In this document: piece by piece, positions 1 to 8,800 of the stretch
Layout of the letters: each line of letters opens with the position of its first letter
How positions within the stretch are numbered: the first letter of the stretch is position 1
From: JADZAA01 sp039810485
Lineage (GTDB): Bacteria; Bacteroidota; Ignavibacteria; Kapaibacteriales; UBA961
Direction of reading: 5' to 3'
Assembly: GCA_039810485.1 (NCBI GenBank)
Contig: JBDHXA010000048.1
Coordinates: 1-20,330, forward strand
DNA length: 20,330 nt
Program-made: the position numbers and the translations under genes
Notes under the pieces: model-generated
Told to the model about the DNA's origin: nothing
Database searches by the model: none
Seen by the model: the letters and a program-made list of their open reading frames with translations, nothing else

Positions 1-51
1 CAGTTTTACCTCTTGAAAGCTAATATCTACAAGATAGGGGAGCAACTATAA
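1..51 (+). other. possible C-terminal tail of an upstream gene
   Basis: Frame 1 is open from the first base to a TAA at 49-51 and reads as 16 residues ending KIGEQL. It could be the end of a gene that starts before the window, but so short an open stretch also occurs by chance. No function can be assigned. Confidence 0.2.
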
Positions 52-278
52 AAATCGTTTAGGACAGGATTGATTTTTTACCAATAAATTTCAATGCCCC
101 TTTCAAGATATTTTTTTATGTTTGCTTTTTTTCGTATCATTGAGCAATGCATTTATAAGTAGCGATGCTTACAATCTTGATGATGCGCCGATGTTAAAAT
201 ATAAAATCTATCAAAAGAAATAAATTACTTTTATAAACTCTCGATTTTTTATTTATAAATTATCTAATGGATGGAATA
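52..278 (+). promoter_or_regulatory. AT-rich leader upstream of the sialidase-like gene
   Basis: This is non-coding in all frames as far as I can see. A TATGTTTG at 117-124 fits the Bacteroidota -7 consensus TAnnTTTG, but no TTG lies about 20 nt upstream, so the promoter assignment is weak and would imply a leader of about 150 nt. An 8-bp inverted repeat, CTTGAAAG (12-19) and CTTTCAAG (100-107), is followed by a run of T (111-117). It could form the terminator of an upstream gene, although its loop of about 80 nt is long. Confidence 0.25.
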
Positions 279-2195
279 ATGAAAAAAATTTTACGAGTTG
301 CGCTTGCCGTCGCAATTGCGGGCATATCGTCACTAACTGCCAATGCTCAGACAAGGAGCACAACTCCCTATGTTAAGTTTGATTATAAGACAGCTCAAAC
401 AAGAAAGCCAATACTTATCGAAAGCTCCGGAAATGCTGTGGCGCCAATTTCAAATTCAAAAGAAGAAAAAAAGCTATCCGGCAATAGAAAAGCTTTAGAA
501 AATTTGCGCAACGCTTATTCCTATTATGCTGAAAACTCACCGTATGTTTATGATGCGGGTACAAATGCTTTTTTTAGAGTACAACGCGGCACTGATGAAG
601 ACAGCAAAGGCAATCTTTTCTTAATCACGTCAACCGACAAAGGAAATACATGGTCAACTCCAAATAAATATTATGATGCCGGACAAGAAGGTCAGGCGCG
701 ATATCCATCGGTGCAAGTTCTTAACAAGAACAAATCTAACAGTTTGAATGATGTTTCATACGTTTTTTACGCTCCGGTTATTCGTCCAAAAAACGATCCG
801 AATGGCGCATTCGACGGAAGTGTATTTGGATTGAAAGAAGGCAATGGCTCTGCCGATATGTTTTTCTATGAAAAGCCGGAACAACCAAGTAGCAATAGAC
901 AAAAATGGGGAACTACTACAAGCTGGATATCAGATCAATCTGTGCCAATCTCATACATGGCTCAAACCTTGCTGAGCCAAGGCCCGGGAGGAGTCAGCTA
1001 CGGTCAATATGGACAATATGGATTTATTGCAATAAACGCAGATAAGATCGAATCACAAGTGCCCGATAAGTGGGGGCTTAGCGTATTTCGCGGCTCAACT
1101 GACGAAACTCGCTCTTATAATGACAAGCCAACATTGGGAATTGATGAAGAAGGCACAATCTATGCTCTTTTCTGCAATATGTTTGCCGATGATGAGACAA
1201 ATCGTATTCCTGCCGTTTCAAAATCAAATGACGGCGGCAAAACATGGCAGGACTTTATGCGCATGCCTGTTTCTGTTTTGTCTGACTATTTTTCCTCGTT
1301 AGGCAGCACTCAAGCCGGCATTGCGGCATACGGAACTCAAGGATTTCAGGTTTTTGGCAAAGATGATTTCAGCTATATTTTCAGAATTTCATATCAAACT
1401 GCTGCAAGCAGCGATAATCTTACTCAAATTGTAGAAGCGTACTATCAAAATGGCTCATGGAGTATTCGCAAGGTGGCAGACATAACCGGCTCTGTTCCTT
1501 CGCTCATCTCCAAAGGATCAGACGGCGCAGATACCGCAGCTGCCAGCCAACTCGACAATGAAATTCAGTATGTTCGCACTTCTGACGGTAATCTCTTAGT
1601 AAAATATCTTGATTTTTCTGCGCACACTCTCGAAGGTAAAGATTTGCAAAGTTCTGATATTTTTGTATGCGCTAAAAGCATAACCGGAAATTCATGGAGT
1701 GCTCCTCAAAATGTAACAAATGACGCTTATTTTGACAAATTATCATGGATCCCTTCTTCTTTGCCTGATCTCAAAGATATTCCGATGATAGAAATACAAA
1801 CTGTTTCCTCGTTAGATGAAAATACAACTGCCTATCTTCAAGCTCAGCGCCGCATAGATGATCCTCAATTGATTGTGCAATTTACCTTCTCGGTTTCAAC
1901 AGTTGGCGTAGATGAAAATCAATCTAATAGTACTGCTATTTCACTACATGAGGCATATCCAAATCCTGCTTCTGCTTTTGTTGAAATTCCATTTTCATTA
2001 GATCAAACTGCTATAACTCATATTGATCTTTTTACAGCTCTTGGAGATAAAGTTGCAACTTTGCAATCCGGCATGTCAACTCCGGGCTTTCATGCGGCTG
2101 TTTTCAACACGGAAAATCTTGCACCTGGAACATATTATTACACTTTAACGGCAGGCACGGCAAAAATTACAAAGATGCTCTCTGTAGTTCGTTAA
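279..2195 (+). CDS. secreted Asp-box (sialidase-fold) protein with T9SS sorting domain
   Basis: A 638-residue secreted protein. The start at 279 gives a clean signal peptide beginning MKKILRVALAVAIAG and ending near SSLTANAQ. The in-frame ATG at 267 only adds four residues before it. Two Asp-box motifs of the form S-x-D-x-G-x-T-W are visible, STDKGNTW (about residues 118-125) and SNDGGKTW (about 316-323), which mark BNR/sialidase-type beta-propellers. The last 85 or so residues are a type A T9SS C-terminal domain: an AYPNPAS motif, a GDKVATL strand, a LAPGTYYYTL strand and a basic end. By family knowledge it is exported by Sec, then carried across the outer membrane by T9SS and anchored or released. 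Only two Asp boxes are seen, and I could not identify sialidase catalytic Arg/Tyr residues with confidence, so enzymatic activity is uncertain. It appears monocistronic, with a strong terminator 18 nt downstream. Confidence 0.75.
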   Translation: MKKILRVALAVAIAGISSLTANAQTRSTTPYVKFDYKTAQTRKPILIESSGNAVAPISNSKEEKKLSGNRKALENLRNAYSYYAENSPYVYDAGTNAFFRVQRGTDEDSKGNLFLITSTDKGNTWSTPNKYYDAGQEGQARYPSVQVLNKNKSNSLNDVSYVFYAPVIRPKNDPNGAFDGSVFGLKEGNGSADMFFYEKPEQPSSNRQKWGTTTSWISDQSVPISYMAQTLLSQGPGGVSYGQYGQYGFIAINADKIESQVPDKWGLSVFRGSTDETRSYNDKPTLGIDEEGTIYALFCNMFADDETNRIPAVSKSNDGGKTWQDFMRMPVSVLSDYFSSLGSTQAGIAAYGTQGFQVFGKDDFSYIFRISYQTAASSDNLTQIVEAYYQNGSWSIRKVADITGSVPSLISKGSDGADTAAASQLDNEIQYVRTSDGNLLVKYLDFSAHTLEGKDLQSSDIFVCAKSITGNSWSAPQNVTNDAYFDKLSWIPSSLPDLKDIPMIEIQTVSSLDENTTAYLQAQRRIDDPQLIVQFTFSVSTVGVDENQSNSTAISLHEAYPNPASAFVEIPFSLDQTAITHIDLFTALGDKVATLQSGMSTPGFHAAVFNTENLAPGTYYYTLTAGTAKITKMLSVVR

Positions 2196-2213
2196 TATCC
2201 TTAGTTTTGCAAT

Positions 2214-2256
2214 GAAAGCCGCGCCGGTTCAAAACCGCAGCGGCTTTCGTATTTTT
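2214..2256 (+). terminator. rho-independent terminator of the Asp-box protein gene
   Basis: A perfect 9-bp stem, GAAAGCCGC (2214-2222) with GCGGCTTTC (2240-2248), encloses a 2x2 mismatch and an inner 5-bp stem, CGGTT (2225-2229) with AACCG (2233-2237), with a CAA loop. It is followed by CGTATTTTT. The hairpin covers the first ATG (2212) of the next open frame, which argues that translation of the lipase does not begin there. Confidence 0.85.
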
Positions 2257-2257
2257 G
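2250..2257 (+). promoter_or_regulatory. candidate -7 box for the lipase gene
   Basis: TATTTTTG matches the Bacteroidota TAnnTTTG box and lies in the T tract of the preceding terminator. It would place the transcript start near 2264, giving a leader of about 29 nt to the ATG at 2293. A clear TTG at -33 is missing, so this is a weak call. Confidence 0.25.
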
Positions 2258-2292
2258 TAATTATGCTTTGCCCTAATCAGCAACATAACTTC

Positions 2293-3696
2293 ATGTCTTT
2301 CTTTTTTGCAGTCAATAATCGTCTCTCTAATCTTCGTCTGGCAGTCGCTGTTATTTGCTTTGCAGTTATCTTAACGAATGGTTGCTCTGCTCCTGACGCA
2401 GCGACAAGGCTGCGAACTTTGCTGCCTGCTTTGCCAAATTATCCTACAGTTGCCATACGTTCCATTCCTTATCCGATTATTCTCTTGCACGGTCTTGGAC
2501 AAAAAGCAGATGTATGGAATGAAAGTGCTGTTGGCTACTATAAAAAAGAGCTTGGATTGCATTTTGGAGGGCAGCTTATTGCGCCGAACGGAAAATGCTC
2601 TCTAAAACCATCGGGAGATGCTCTCGGCGATTTTTTTACTGCAAGTTTCAGCAATCCTGTAGATTCGGTAAATGGATGGGTGCAACAGTTAGAAAAATTT
2701 ATTCCGATTGTGCTCGAGAGAACAAAAGCGCAAAAAGTAATATTGATTGGCTACAGCATGGGAGGGCTTGCAGCCCGCACCTATCTTACACGCCACATTA
2801 AAGATCATAAAGTGCAGCGGCTTATTACTATTGGCACTCCTCATCAAGGGTCCGCCTTGGCCAAAGTGTGGAAATGGAAGACAGCCGTCAAATCGCTATT
2901 AGCAGGCAATCCGAATATCATTGCTAGAACGGCAGTGCAGCCATTGCTCAGCGTAATCGAAGCAGCAGAGCAAGACGTGCCTTTCAACTCTCCGGCGGTT
3001 CGCGATTTGATGCGGCCGCAAGACGGCGGCAAATTTATTGCTGCGCTTAATAATGCCGAACATCCTTTAGATGTGGAATATATAAGTGTGGTTGGTGCCG
3101 TTGACATTCTTCGCGAAGTAAAAGAACTAAACACATCAGCCGCGCAAGAGCTTTTTAGGCGATTGTTATCAGTTATCGGATTTGGTCCCGAAGCGTTGTT
3201 CGAAAGCGGTGATGGCGTCGTAAGCGTAGCAAGTCAAACTATCAATGAAATTCCGTGGTTTAAACAAAATTTAGCACGACAGAGAATTTCACGCACAGTA
3301 ACGCTTGGTTCGGTTCATACGGAACATCTGCGCAATAGCGCCGAAATACAAAAAATCACCTTAGAAGACAAGCCGGAGTTCAAAGGGGCTGAGTTTTATG
3401 TTGGAAATAATGGCAAGCCGACATTACTAATCGAATTTTCTGACTTGCTGCCGCCATCACTTTGCGAAATTTCCGCTTCGTTTCGAGATAAGGACGGTAA
3501 TAAACGCGGCATAACTATACCGCGGGGGAATGCTATTTTAATTCAAAAACCGGACGGCACAACTGTTTCAGCAGCTATGGTCGAATTTCCGACAGAAATG
3601 TCGTTCGAGCAGAATATTGCCATAGAATTTACTGTAAAAAACTCGTTTGGCAATATTTTTACTTCTTCAAAACAATGGACTTGGATGCATATTTGA
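2293..3696 (+). CDS. alpha/beta-hydrolase lipoprotein (lipase/esterase)
   Basis: A 467-residue alpha/beta hydrolase. I chose the ATG at 2293 because the ATG at 2212 lies inside a terminator hairpin and because 2293 gives a lipoprotein signal: hydrophobic LAVAVICFAVILTNGC with the lipidated Cys at about residue 31. An ATG at 2263 is also possible; neither has a Shine-Dalgarno site. The core shows the lipase landmarks IILLHGLG (oxyanion region), the nucleophile elbow GYSMGG with Ser at about residue 155, TIGTPHQGS, an ESGDGVVS stretch that may supply the acid, and SVHTEH with His at about 342 or 345. This pattern is typical of PGAP1-like and class 2 lipases acting on esters. The last 100 or so residues form a separate beta-rich domain of unknown role. 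The protein is probably attached to the outer membrane or periplasmic face. The substrate is unknown. Confidence 0.75.
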   Translation: MSFFFAVNNRLSNLRLAVAVICFAVILTNGCSAPDAATRLRTLLPALPNYPTVAIRSIPYPIILLHGLGQKADVWNESAVGYYKKELGLHFGGQLIAPNGKCSLKPSGDALGDFFTASFSNPVDSVNGWVQQLEKFIPIVLERTKAQKVILIGYSMGGLAARTYLTRHIKDHKVQRLITIGTPHQGSALAKVWKWKTAVKSLLAGNPNIIARTAVQPLLSVIEAAEQDVPFNSPAVRDLMRPQDGGKFIAALNNAEHPLDVEYISVVGAVDILREVKELNTSAAQELFRRLLSVIGFGPEALFESGDGVVSVASQTINEIPWFKQNLARQRISRTVTLGSVHTEHLRNSAEIQKITLEDKPEFKGAEFYVGNNGKPTLLIEFSDLLPPSLCEISASFRDKDGNKRGITIPRGNAILIQKPDGTTVSAAMVEFPTEMSFEQNIAIEFTVKNSFGNIFTSSKQWTWMHI

Positions 3697-3807
3697 CAGC
3701 ATATTTTTGATTAAAGTGCAATGCTCTTTTTGAAAGTAATATTTTTTTCAAAACTTCTACGTTTTACACTAAAGAATCAAATATCTGATTTATGACAGCA
3801 CAAAAAC
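3697..3807. terminator. convergent intergenic spacer with weak hairpin
   Basis: This short spacer separates the lipase and OmpA genes, which converge. TTTTGAAA (3728-3735) pairs with TTTCAAAA (3746-3753) across a 10-nt loop, with T-rich and A-rich flanks. The stem is almost all A:T, so it would be a weak bidirectional terminator at best. Confidence 0.3.
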
Positions 3808-5829
3808 TCATCTGTTGATAGTAATTTTTACACGCCTGTTGAACATACGCCCTTCAGGCAGATTGTTGGGGAATTCTGAATTTTCACTACCTATTCCGTG
3901 TGCAGAATTTCGTTTCATTCCAAGTATTCGGGCAGCAGTTTCAGCTCTTTTTTGCGACAATTCTTTATTATATTGAGCATTCCCAAGCGAGTCGGACATT
4001 CCAACGATACTAACATTATCTTTTGTGCAATATTCCTTTAATTTTCCAAGCGTTGTCCGGTCTTGCGCTGAAATATCCGATGAATTAAAATCAAAAAAAA
4101 CAATTGAATATTCCAACACGTCAAACATCTCTCCTTGCTTAAACGTTGTGATAGAATCGTCTGCAAAACTAATTTCTCCAAGTGACGATTTTACGGTATC
4201 GCCTGAATAATTTACAGCAACAAGCTGAAAAGACAATGGCTTGCGCAATCGTAAAATTTTCTTTTCCTCATACAGACGCCAATTTACCGCAGATGGTGGC
4301 TCGTCTGTTCCAGAAAATTCGTGCGCAATTTCTCCACCGGCGAATACTCTTAACTGCCAATATGCCACTCCATCATCGCTAACTATACTTGGAAAAAAAC
4401 GCACGGAGGGCGGATCGGCAATATCTGCCGTGTCATATAATATTTGCGGTGAAAGAATTGCAGAATTGCTCGAGCCAAGCAAAATGCACTCTGTTTCTTC
4501 GCGCAAATCATGTCCGATAACGGCAGGCGCTGTTGCAAAACGCTGTTTTATTTGAGAATTAAAAACTGTATTTCGGTGCTGCAATTCTCGTTGAATAATC
4601 TCTCCTCTTTTTTTGCGCGTCGAATCAAGAGAATCGCCGCGAAGCAGCGTTGTGATAGAAAGCGAGGCATCGGGTATGACCGCCAAACGTGCTGCTATCG
4701 TATCTAGTTGATGATAATAATGGCTAAGCAGATTTTCGGGCTCTGCATTAAAATAGCGTCGAGGTATTTCTGCTTTTTCTTCTTCAAAAAAAATATATGG
4801 CAATATAGGATAAAATCTTTTGACTATTGAACGATGCACGCCAACTCGCAGCAACTCTGACGGAGTTCCGTCTGCGCTAATAAAAGCCACGCTTGCTTGT
4901 GCGCGAAAAAGCGATTTTGGCCGCGGAACAATGCGGCGATAGAATTCGGCGACATGATAATTTATGGTTTTTGCTGTTGTATCGCTTGCAATTTGCCGAG
5001 AAAGTAGAATAACACTTTCCTCGTTAATATTCCGCTCTTCAGAAATTACGGTATCGCGATGAATTACCGTATCTCGGTGTATAATTGGCAACAGCGTGGT
5101 AGTGTCTAAAAGCAGTTTTTGAGGTTCATAATAAATAGAAATGCCACCTCTTATTGACGAGCCATGCCAATCTAATTGTGCTATTTTGCTTCCTGCGAAT
5201 TCAACACGCATAGCAGGAACAACATAATAGTTGCCCCATTTGTAGCGCACACCTGCAGAAATTGACGGCGCAACATGAATTTCACCTCCAACAGGAAGAT
5301 AACCACGATATGGCGACGTCGTAAGTGTTACTCCTTGTGGTTCAACGACATCTTGTCGCGCTTCAAATTCGCTTGACAATACTTTTGATAGGGATATACC
5401 GGCAGATACTTCATACTTTTGATTGCTCCAAATGACCATTGGCCTTATTATCGCCGATGGAAGTCGCGCCGATAACAAATGGCGAATCGTGCCGGGTGTT
5501 GCATGACCATTTACCGCAAAAACTGTTGATTCATCGCCTATTAATGTTGCTCCGCGAAAATCGCAGCCTAAAAATAAGCCTGCCCTTATCGAATTGGTTA
5601 ATGCCATATCAGCGCTCACGCCGGAACAAAAACCAAAGCCGTAACCGCCGTCATACGCAACTGGCTGTGCGGGAAATCCCGGAATTTGTTGAAATTGTGA
5701 TGTGTGAATATTTAGACCAATTTCGGCGCTGACGCCAATTCGCAGCGGCGTGGCAATCTGTGGTTTTACAGAGTTGAAGGCAAATACAAGAAGCAGAGCA
5801 GCAATCAGAAGATTTTTGTACTCCCGCAT
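3808..5829 (-). CDS. OmpA-family protein with N-terminal beta-barrel
   Basis: A 673-residue envelope protein. The start at 5829 is chosen over upstream in-frame codons because GGAG lies 6 nt before it and the protein then begins with a signal peptide (MREYKNLLIAALLLVFAF). Residues about 25-235 look like an outer-membrane barrel with alternating hydrophobic strands. A linker holds a doubled IHRDTV hexapeptide. Residues about 440-560 look like a beta-sandwich. The end, about 573-673, is a canonical OmpA peptidoglycan-binding domain: IVFFDFNSSDI, SDSLGNAQYNKELSQKRA, and a final FNRRVKI. A segment at about 340-425 (LPYIFFEEEKAEIPRRY, then IPDASLSITTLLRGDS) resembles a second, degenerate OmpA module. 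The gene follows the SBBP gene by 2 nt and is surely co-transcribed with it. It likely links the outer membrane or surface structure to peptidoglycan. Confidence 0.85.
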   Translation of the reverse strand: MREYKNLLIAALLLVFAFNSVKPQIATPLRIGVSAEIGLNIHTSQFQQIPGFPAQPVAYDGGYGFGFCSGVSADMALTNSIRAGLFLGCDFRGATLIGDESTVFAVNGHATPGTIRHLLSARLPSAIIRPMVIWSNQKYEVSAGISLSKVLSSEFEARQDVVEPQGVTLTTSPYRGYLPVGGEIHVAPSISAGVRYKWGNYYVVPAMRVEFAGSKIAQLDWHGSSIRGGISIYYEPQKLLLDTTTLLPIIHRDTVIHRDTVISEERNINEESVILLSRQIASDTTAKTINYHVAEFYRRIVPRPKSLFRAQASVAFISADGTPSELLRVGVHRSIVKRFYPILPYIFFEEEKAEIPRRYFNAEPENLLSHYYHQLDTIAARLAVIPDASLSITTLLRGDSLDSTRKKRGEIIQRELQHRNTVFNSQIKQRFATAPAVIGHDLREETECILLGSSNSAILSPQILYDTADIADPPSVRFFPSIVSDDGVAYWQLRVFAGGEIAHEFSGTDEPPSAVNWRLYEEKKILRLRKPLSFQLVAVNYSGDTVKSSLGEISFADDSITTFKQGEMFDVLEYSIVFFDFNSSDISAQDRTTLGKLKEYCTKDNVSIVGMSDSLGNAQYNKELSQKRAETAARILGMKRNSAHGIGSENSEFPNNLPEGRMFNRRVKITINR
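5047..5082 (-). repeat. tandem 18-nt repeat encoding IHRDTV twice
   Basis: Two adjacent 18-nt units inside the OmpA-family gene encode the same six residues with different synonymous codons in four of six positions. It lies in the linker between the barrel and the periplasmic modules. Confidence 0.7.
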
Positions 5830-5831
5830 GA

Positions 5832-8800
5832 CTACTCCACATACAGAGCTTTTACAGCGCTTCGAGCGCCTGAAATTACTCGACAAAAATACACACCTCG
5901 CACAGCTTGAGCAGAGAACAATACAGTGCCTTCTCCGGTGTCCTCATTTACTTTCGGTTGGTATCGGGTTATCTCGCGACCTATTCCATCAACTATCTGC
6001 ACAATACAACCTTTTTGAACGCGATATAATTGTATAATGGCTGAATAATTTACTGGGTTTGGCCGTATGACGATTACCGGTTCCGGTGTCATGCTGCTTA
6101 CAAGACGCGGTCCGCCATATTGCCAAATATCGCTGATGCGAAGCAATCCATCTGACAAAGTAGTTTCTACCTTGCAACGACTATTATCGTCTGTAAAAAT
6201 GCAGTCAACAATCCGAAGAACCGTTGAGTCGGCGTTTCCCAAAGCGGCAATTCCATAAAAAACGCAGAGTGTGTCATTCGCTGCCGTTCCTGAAAGAAGA
6301 ATCGTATGAAAAGCATCGTCTATTTGTCCGCGATTACTCATTGGGTCCAGAACGCTTGCATTAAATCTGACATGCGCCGCATACTGTTTTCCAATCAAAG
6401 AATCTATTGAGCGGCGGCTGCCTGTCAATGTAAGCGGGAAGGCAACATTTTGACCAATTTTAACTGAAAGTTTGGGCAAAGCAACTTTAACTCTTGGTAC
6501 AAAAGGAACCTCCGGCAAAAGAATTCCTTCTCCGCTTATATTGCATTCAACCACTTTTCCGCCATACCAAGCTTTCAGTTTGGCGAAGTATAATTCTTTC
6601 TTTTTTGGGGTAAAACGCACTCCAACTTTTAAATTTTCACCGGCATTTAAAATTACAGGATAAGTAGGTAAAAAAGCAAGAGAAAACACATTATTTCCAA
6701 CAATCTGCATGGAATCTACACGAGCAGCAGCCGAGCCAATAGAATACAAGACAATAGTAGAATCTCGCATAGAATCAATATAAACAGCTGGAAAGACAAT
6801 AGGCGCTGCGGAGAGCAAAGCGGTATCAGGAGGGCGCAATGCAGTTCCGCGCAACGATGCAGAAACATTGCCGCTTGCAGCTGATAAATGCAACTCTGCA
6901 GTTTTATTTCCTGCAGTTTTTGGCGCAAAGCGAAGCATAATCGTCATCGAGTCTCCGGCAGAAACGACTCGCGGAGTGAAGCTTTCTATAAAAAAATCAT
7001 CGCTGTCGGCGCCAACCAACGAAGCGCTCAGAATGTCGGCAGCAGCATTGCCTCTATTTGTAACCATCGTAGAATCAAGTTGAAACTGCAATACTGTTGT
7101 TGCTTTAAAATTAACATCTTGTACTGTCAATTTCGGAGATGGCGGCAGAACCCCATTAACTGTGGCATCGCTTGCAAAACGTCGTTTTCCAATATATGCC
7201 GCAATATTTGCCTTTCTATTCCCTGATGTTTTTGGTAGTGCGTTAATAATCAGCGCAATTGAGTCGCCGGAGGGAATTACCCATGGTTTTTTAGGCGGAA
7301 TTACTGCAAATGCGTCATCTTCATCATTTTCAATTGCAATGCTATCAATTATAACAGCGCGTGCAACTGCATTCACTATAAAAACTTTTTTCTCTACTGT
7401 CGAATGCAATGCAACATCGCCAAAATCTATATTTGAAAGAATTATGGAATCTATAGGAGGAGGAAGACCCGACTTTGCATATCCTTGCAATTGCACTGGC
7501 ATCGAAACATTGCGCGCATACACGCGAAATTCTTGTGAAAAAAAACCTTCTTTTGCCGGAAAGAACAATGCTTTGGCAAAATATGTGCTGGAAGCTGGAA
7601 TGTTAAAAGGGGTTTTCTCTAAAATGGCAAAACGTCCTTCACTTGTGCCAACCGGTCGAATGCTGTCTACTGCAAACGCCCTATTGCCAACATTTGTAAT
7701 ATTAAGTGAATCATACGCTTGCGCATTTGCATCTATGGTGTCAAACGCAATATTACGAAGCAAAAACTGCGGCGGCGGAGCAACGCCGATGCCATGCAAT
7801 GCAACTTCGTATCTGATATCATTTGCCCATACAATTAAACTTCCTTTTGCCTCTCCTTCATTTTTGGGCGTAAACGCAAGTCGAGGATTAGCAGCTATGC
7901 CGGCAGGCAGAGTTGGGAAAAAAGTGGAAACATCCAAGGTAAACGCACCGAATGCATCGTCTAAAAGACGAATTGTATCAATATGGGCATTTCGGAATTG
8001 CGAGATGTTTTTTACTTGCAGAGTGTCTATTGTTATAGAAAATCCTAAATCTATGCCGCCAAAATTAAGCGGGTTTGGCAATATAGAAAGCAACGGCGTC
8101 GGCTTGAAAACCTGCACGAACCCATCGCTAACGCCTCCGGCATAGGTTGTTTCAAAACCTCCGGAAACAACCGAAAAATCTCTTGACGAAGTAGAGCCGG
8201 CAACATACAACGTTCCATTAAATGTTGCAGCCGCAGAAGCATTATCATCGCTTGATCCGCCTAAAAATGTGCAATATTGCACATTTTGCAATGCCGCGTC
8301 AAATATTGCAAAAAAACAATCGCGTCCTCCGCGATTTTGCTTTGACAATGCGTCATTGGTTGTTGGCAGAATGCTAGAATAAGTGGAGCCGACAATGCTG
8401 ACTTCATCTTTTTCTACGGCTATAGAAGTGCTGAAATCGTCTTTTGCACCGCCAAAAAATGTCGCTGCATTGACAATACCGTCTAAGTTCATGCTGATAA
8501 TAAAAGCATCGCTTCCGCCAAAAGTCAGTTCTCTAAAGCCGCCTCTTTTTATACCAACGAGCGAACTCCATTCGGCACTTCCTGTTATAAAAATATTGCC
8601 TCCATTGGACGGAGAGAAGCAGATATCATTCACAGAAACGGCGCCAATTACTGCAAATGTTCGAGTGAATTCTGCAATTGCTCCTCCGCGCAGTTTTGAT
8701 ACAAATACTTCTGAAGAAATTCGGTCGTCAGATTTTGCGCCCGGAAAATCCGGCGACGCTGTTGTTCCTACACAAAAAAGCGTTCCTGACGCATCAAACG

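Noticed and set aside
2212..2292. Longer N-terminus of the lipase from the ATG at 2212
   Set aside because: This ATG lies in the terminator hairpin, and the added residues would spoil the lipoprotein signal.
7162..8145. 327-codon open frame on the plus strand, opposite the SBBP/ASH gene
   Set aside because: It is antisense to a well-supported coding region, is low in recognisable motifs, and reads like a frame shadow of repetitive, AT-rich minus-strand codons.
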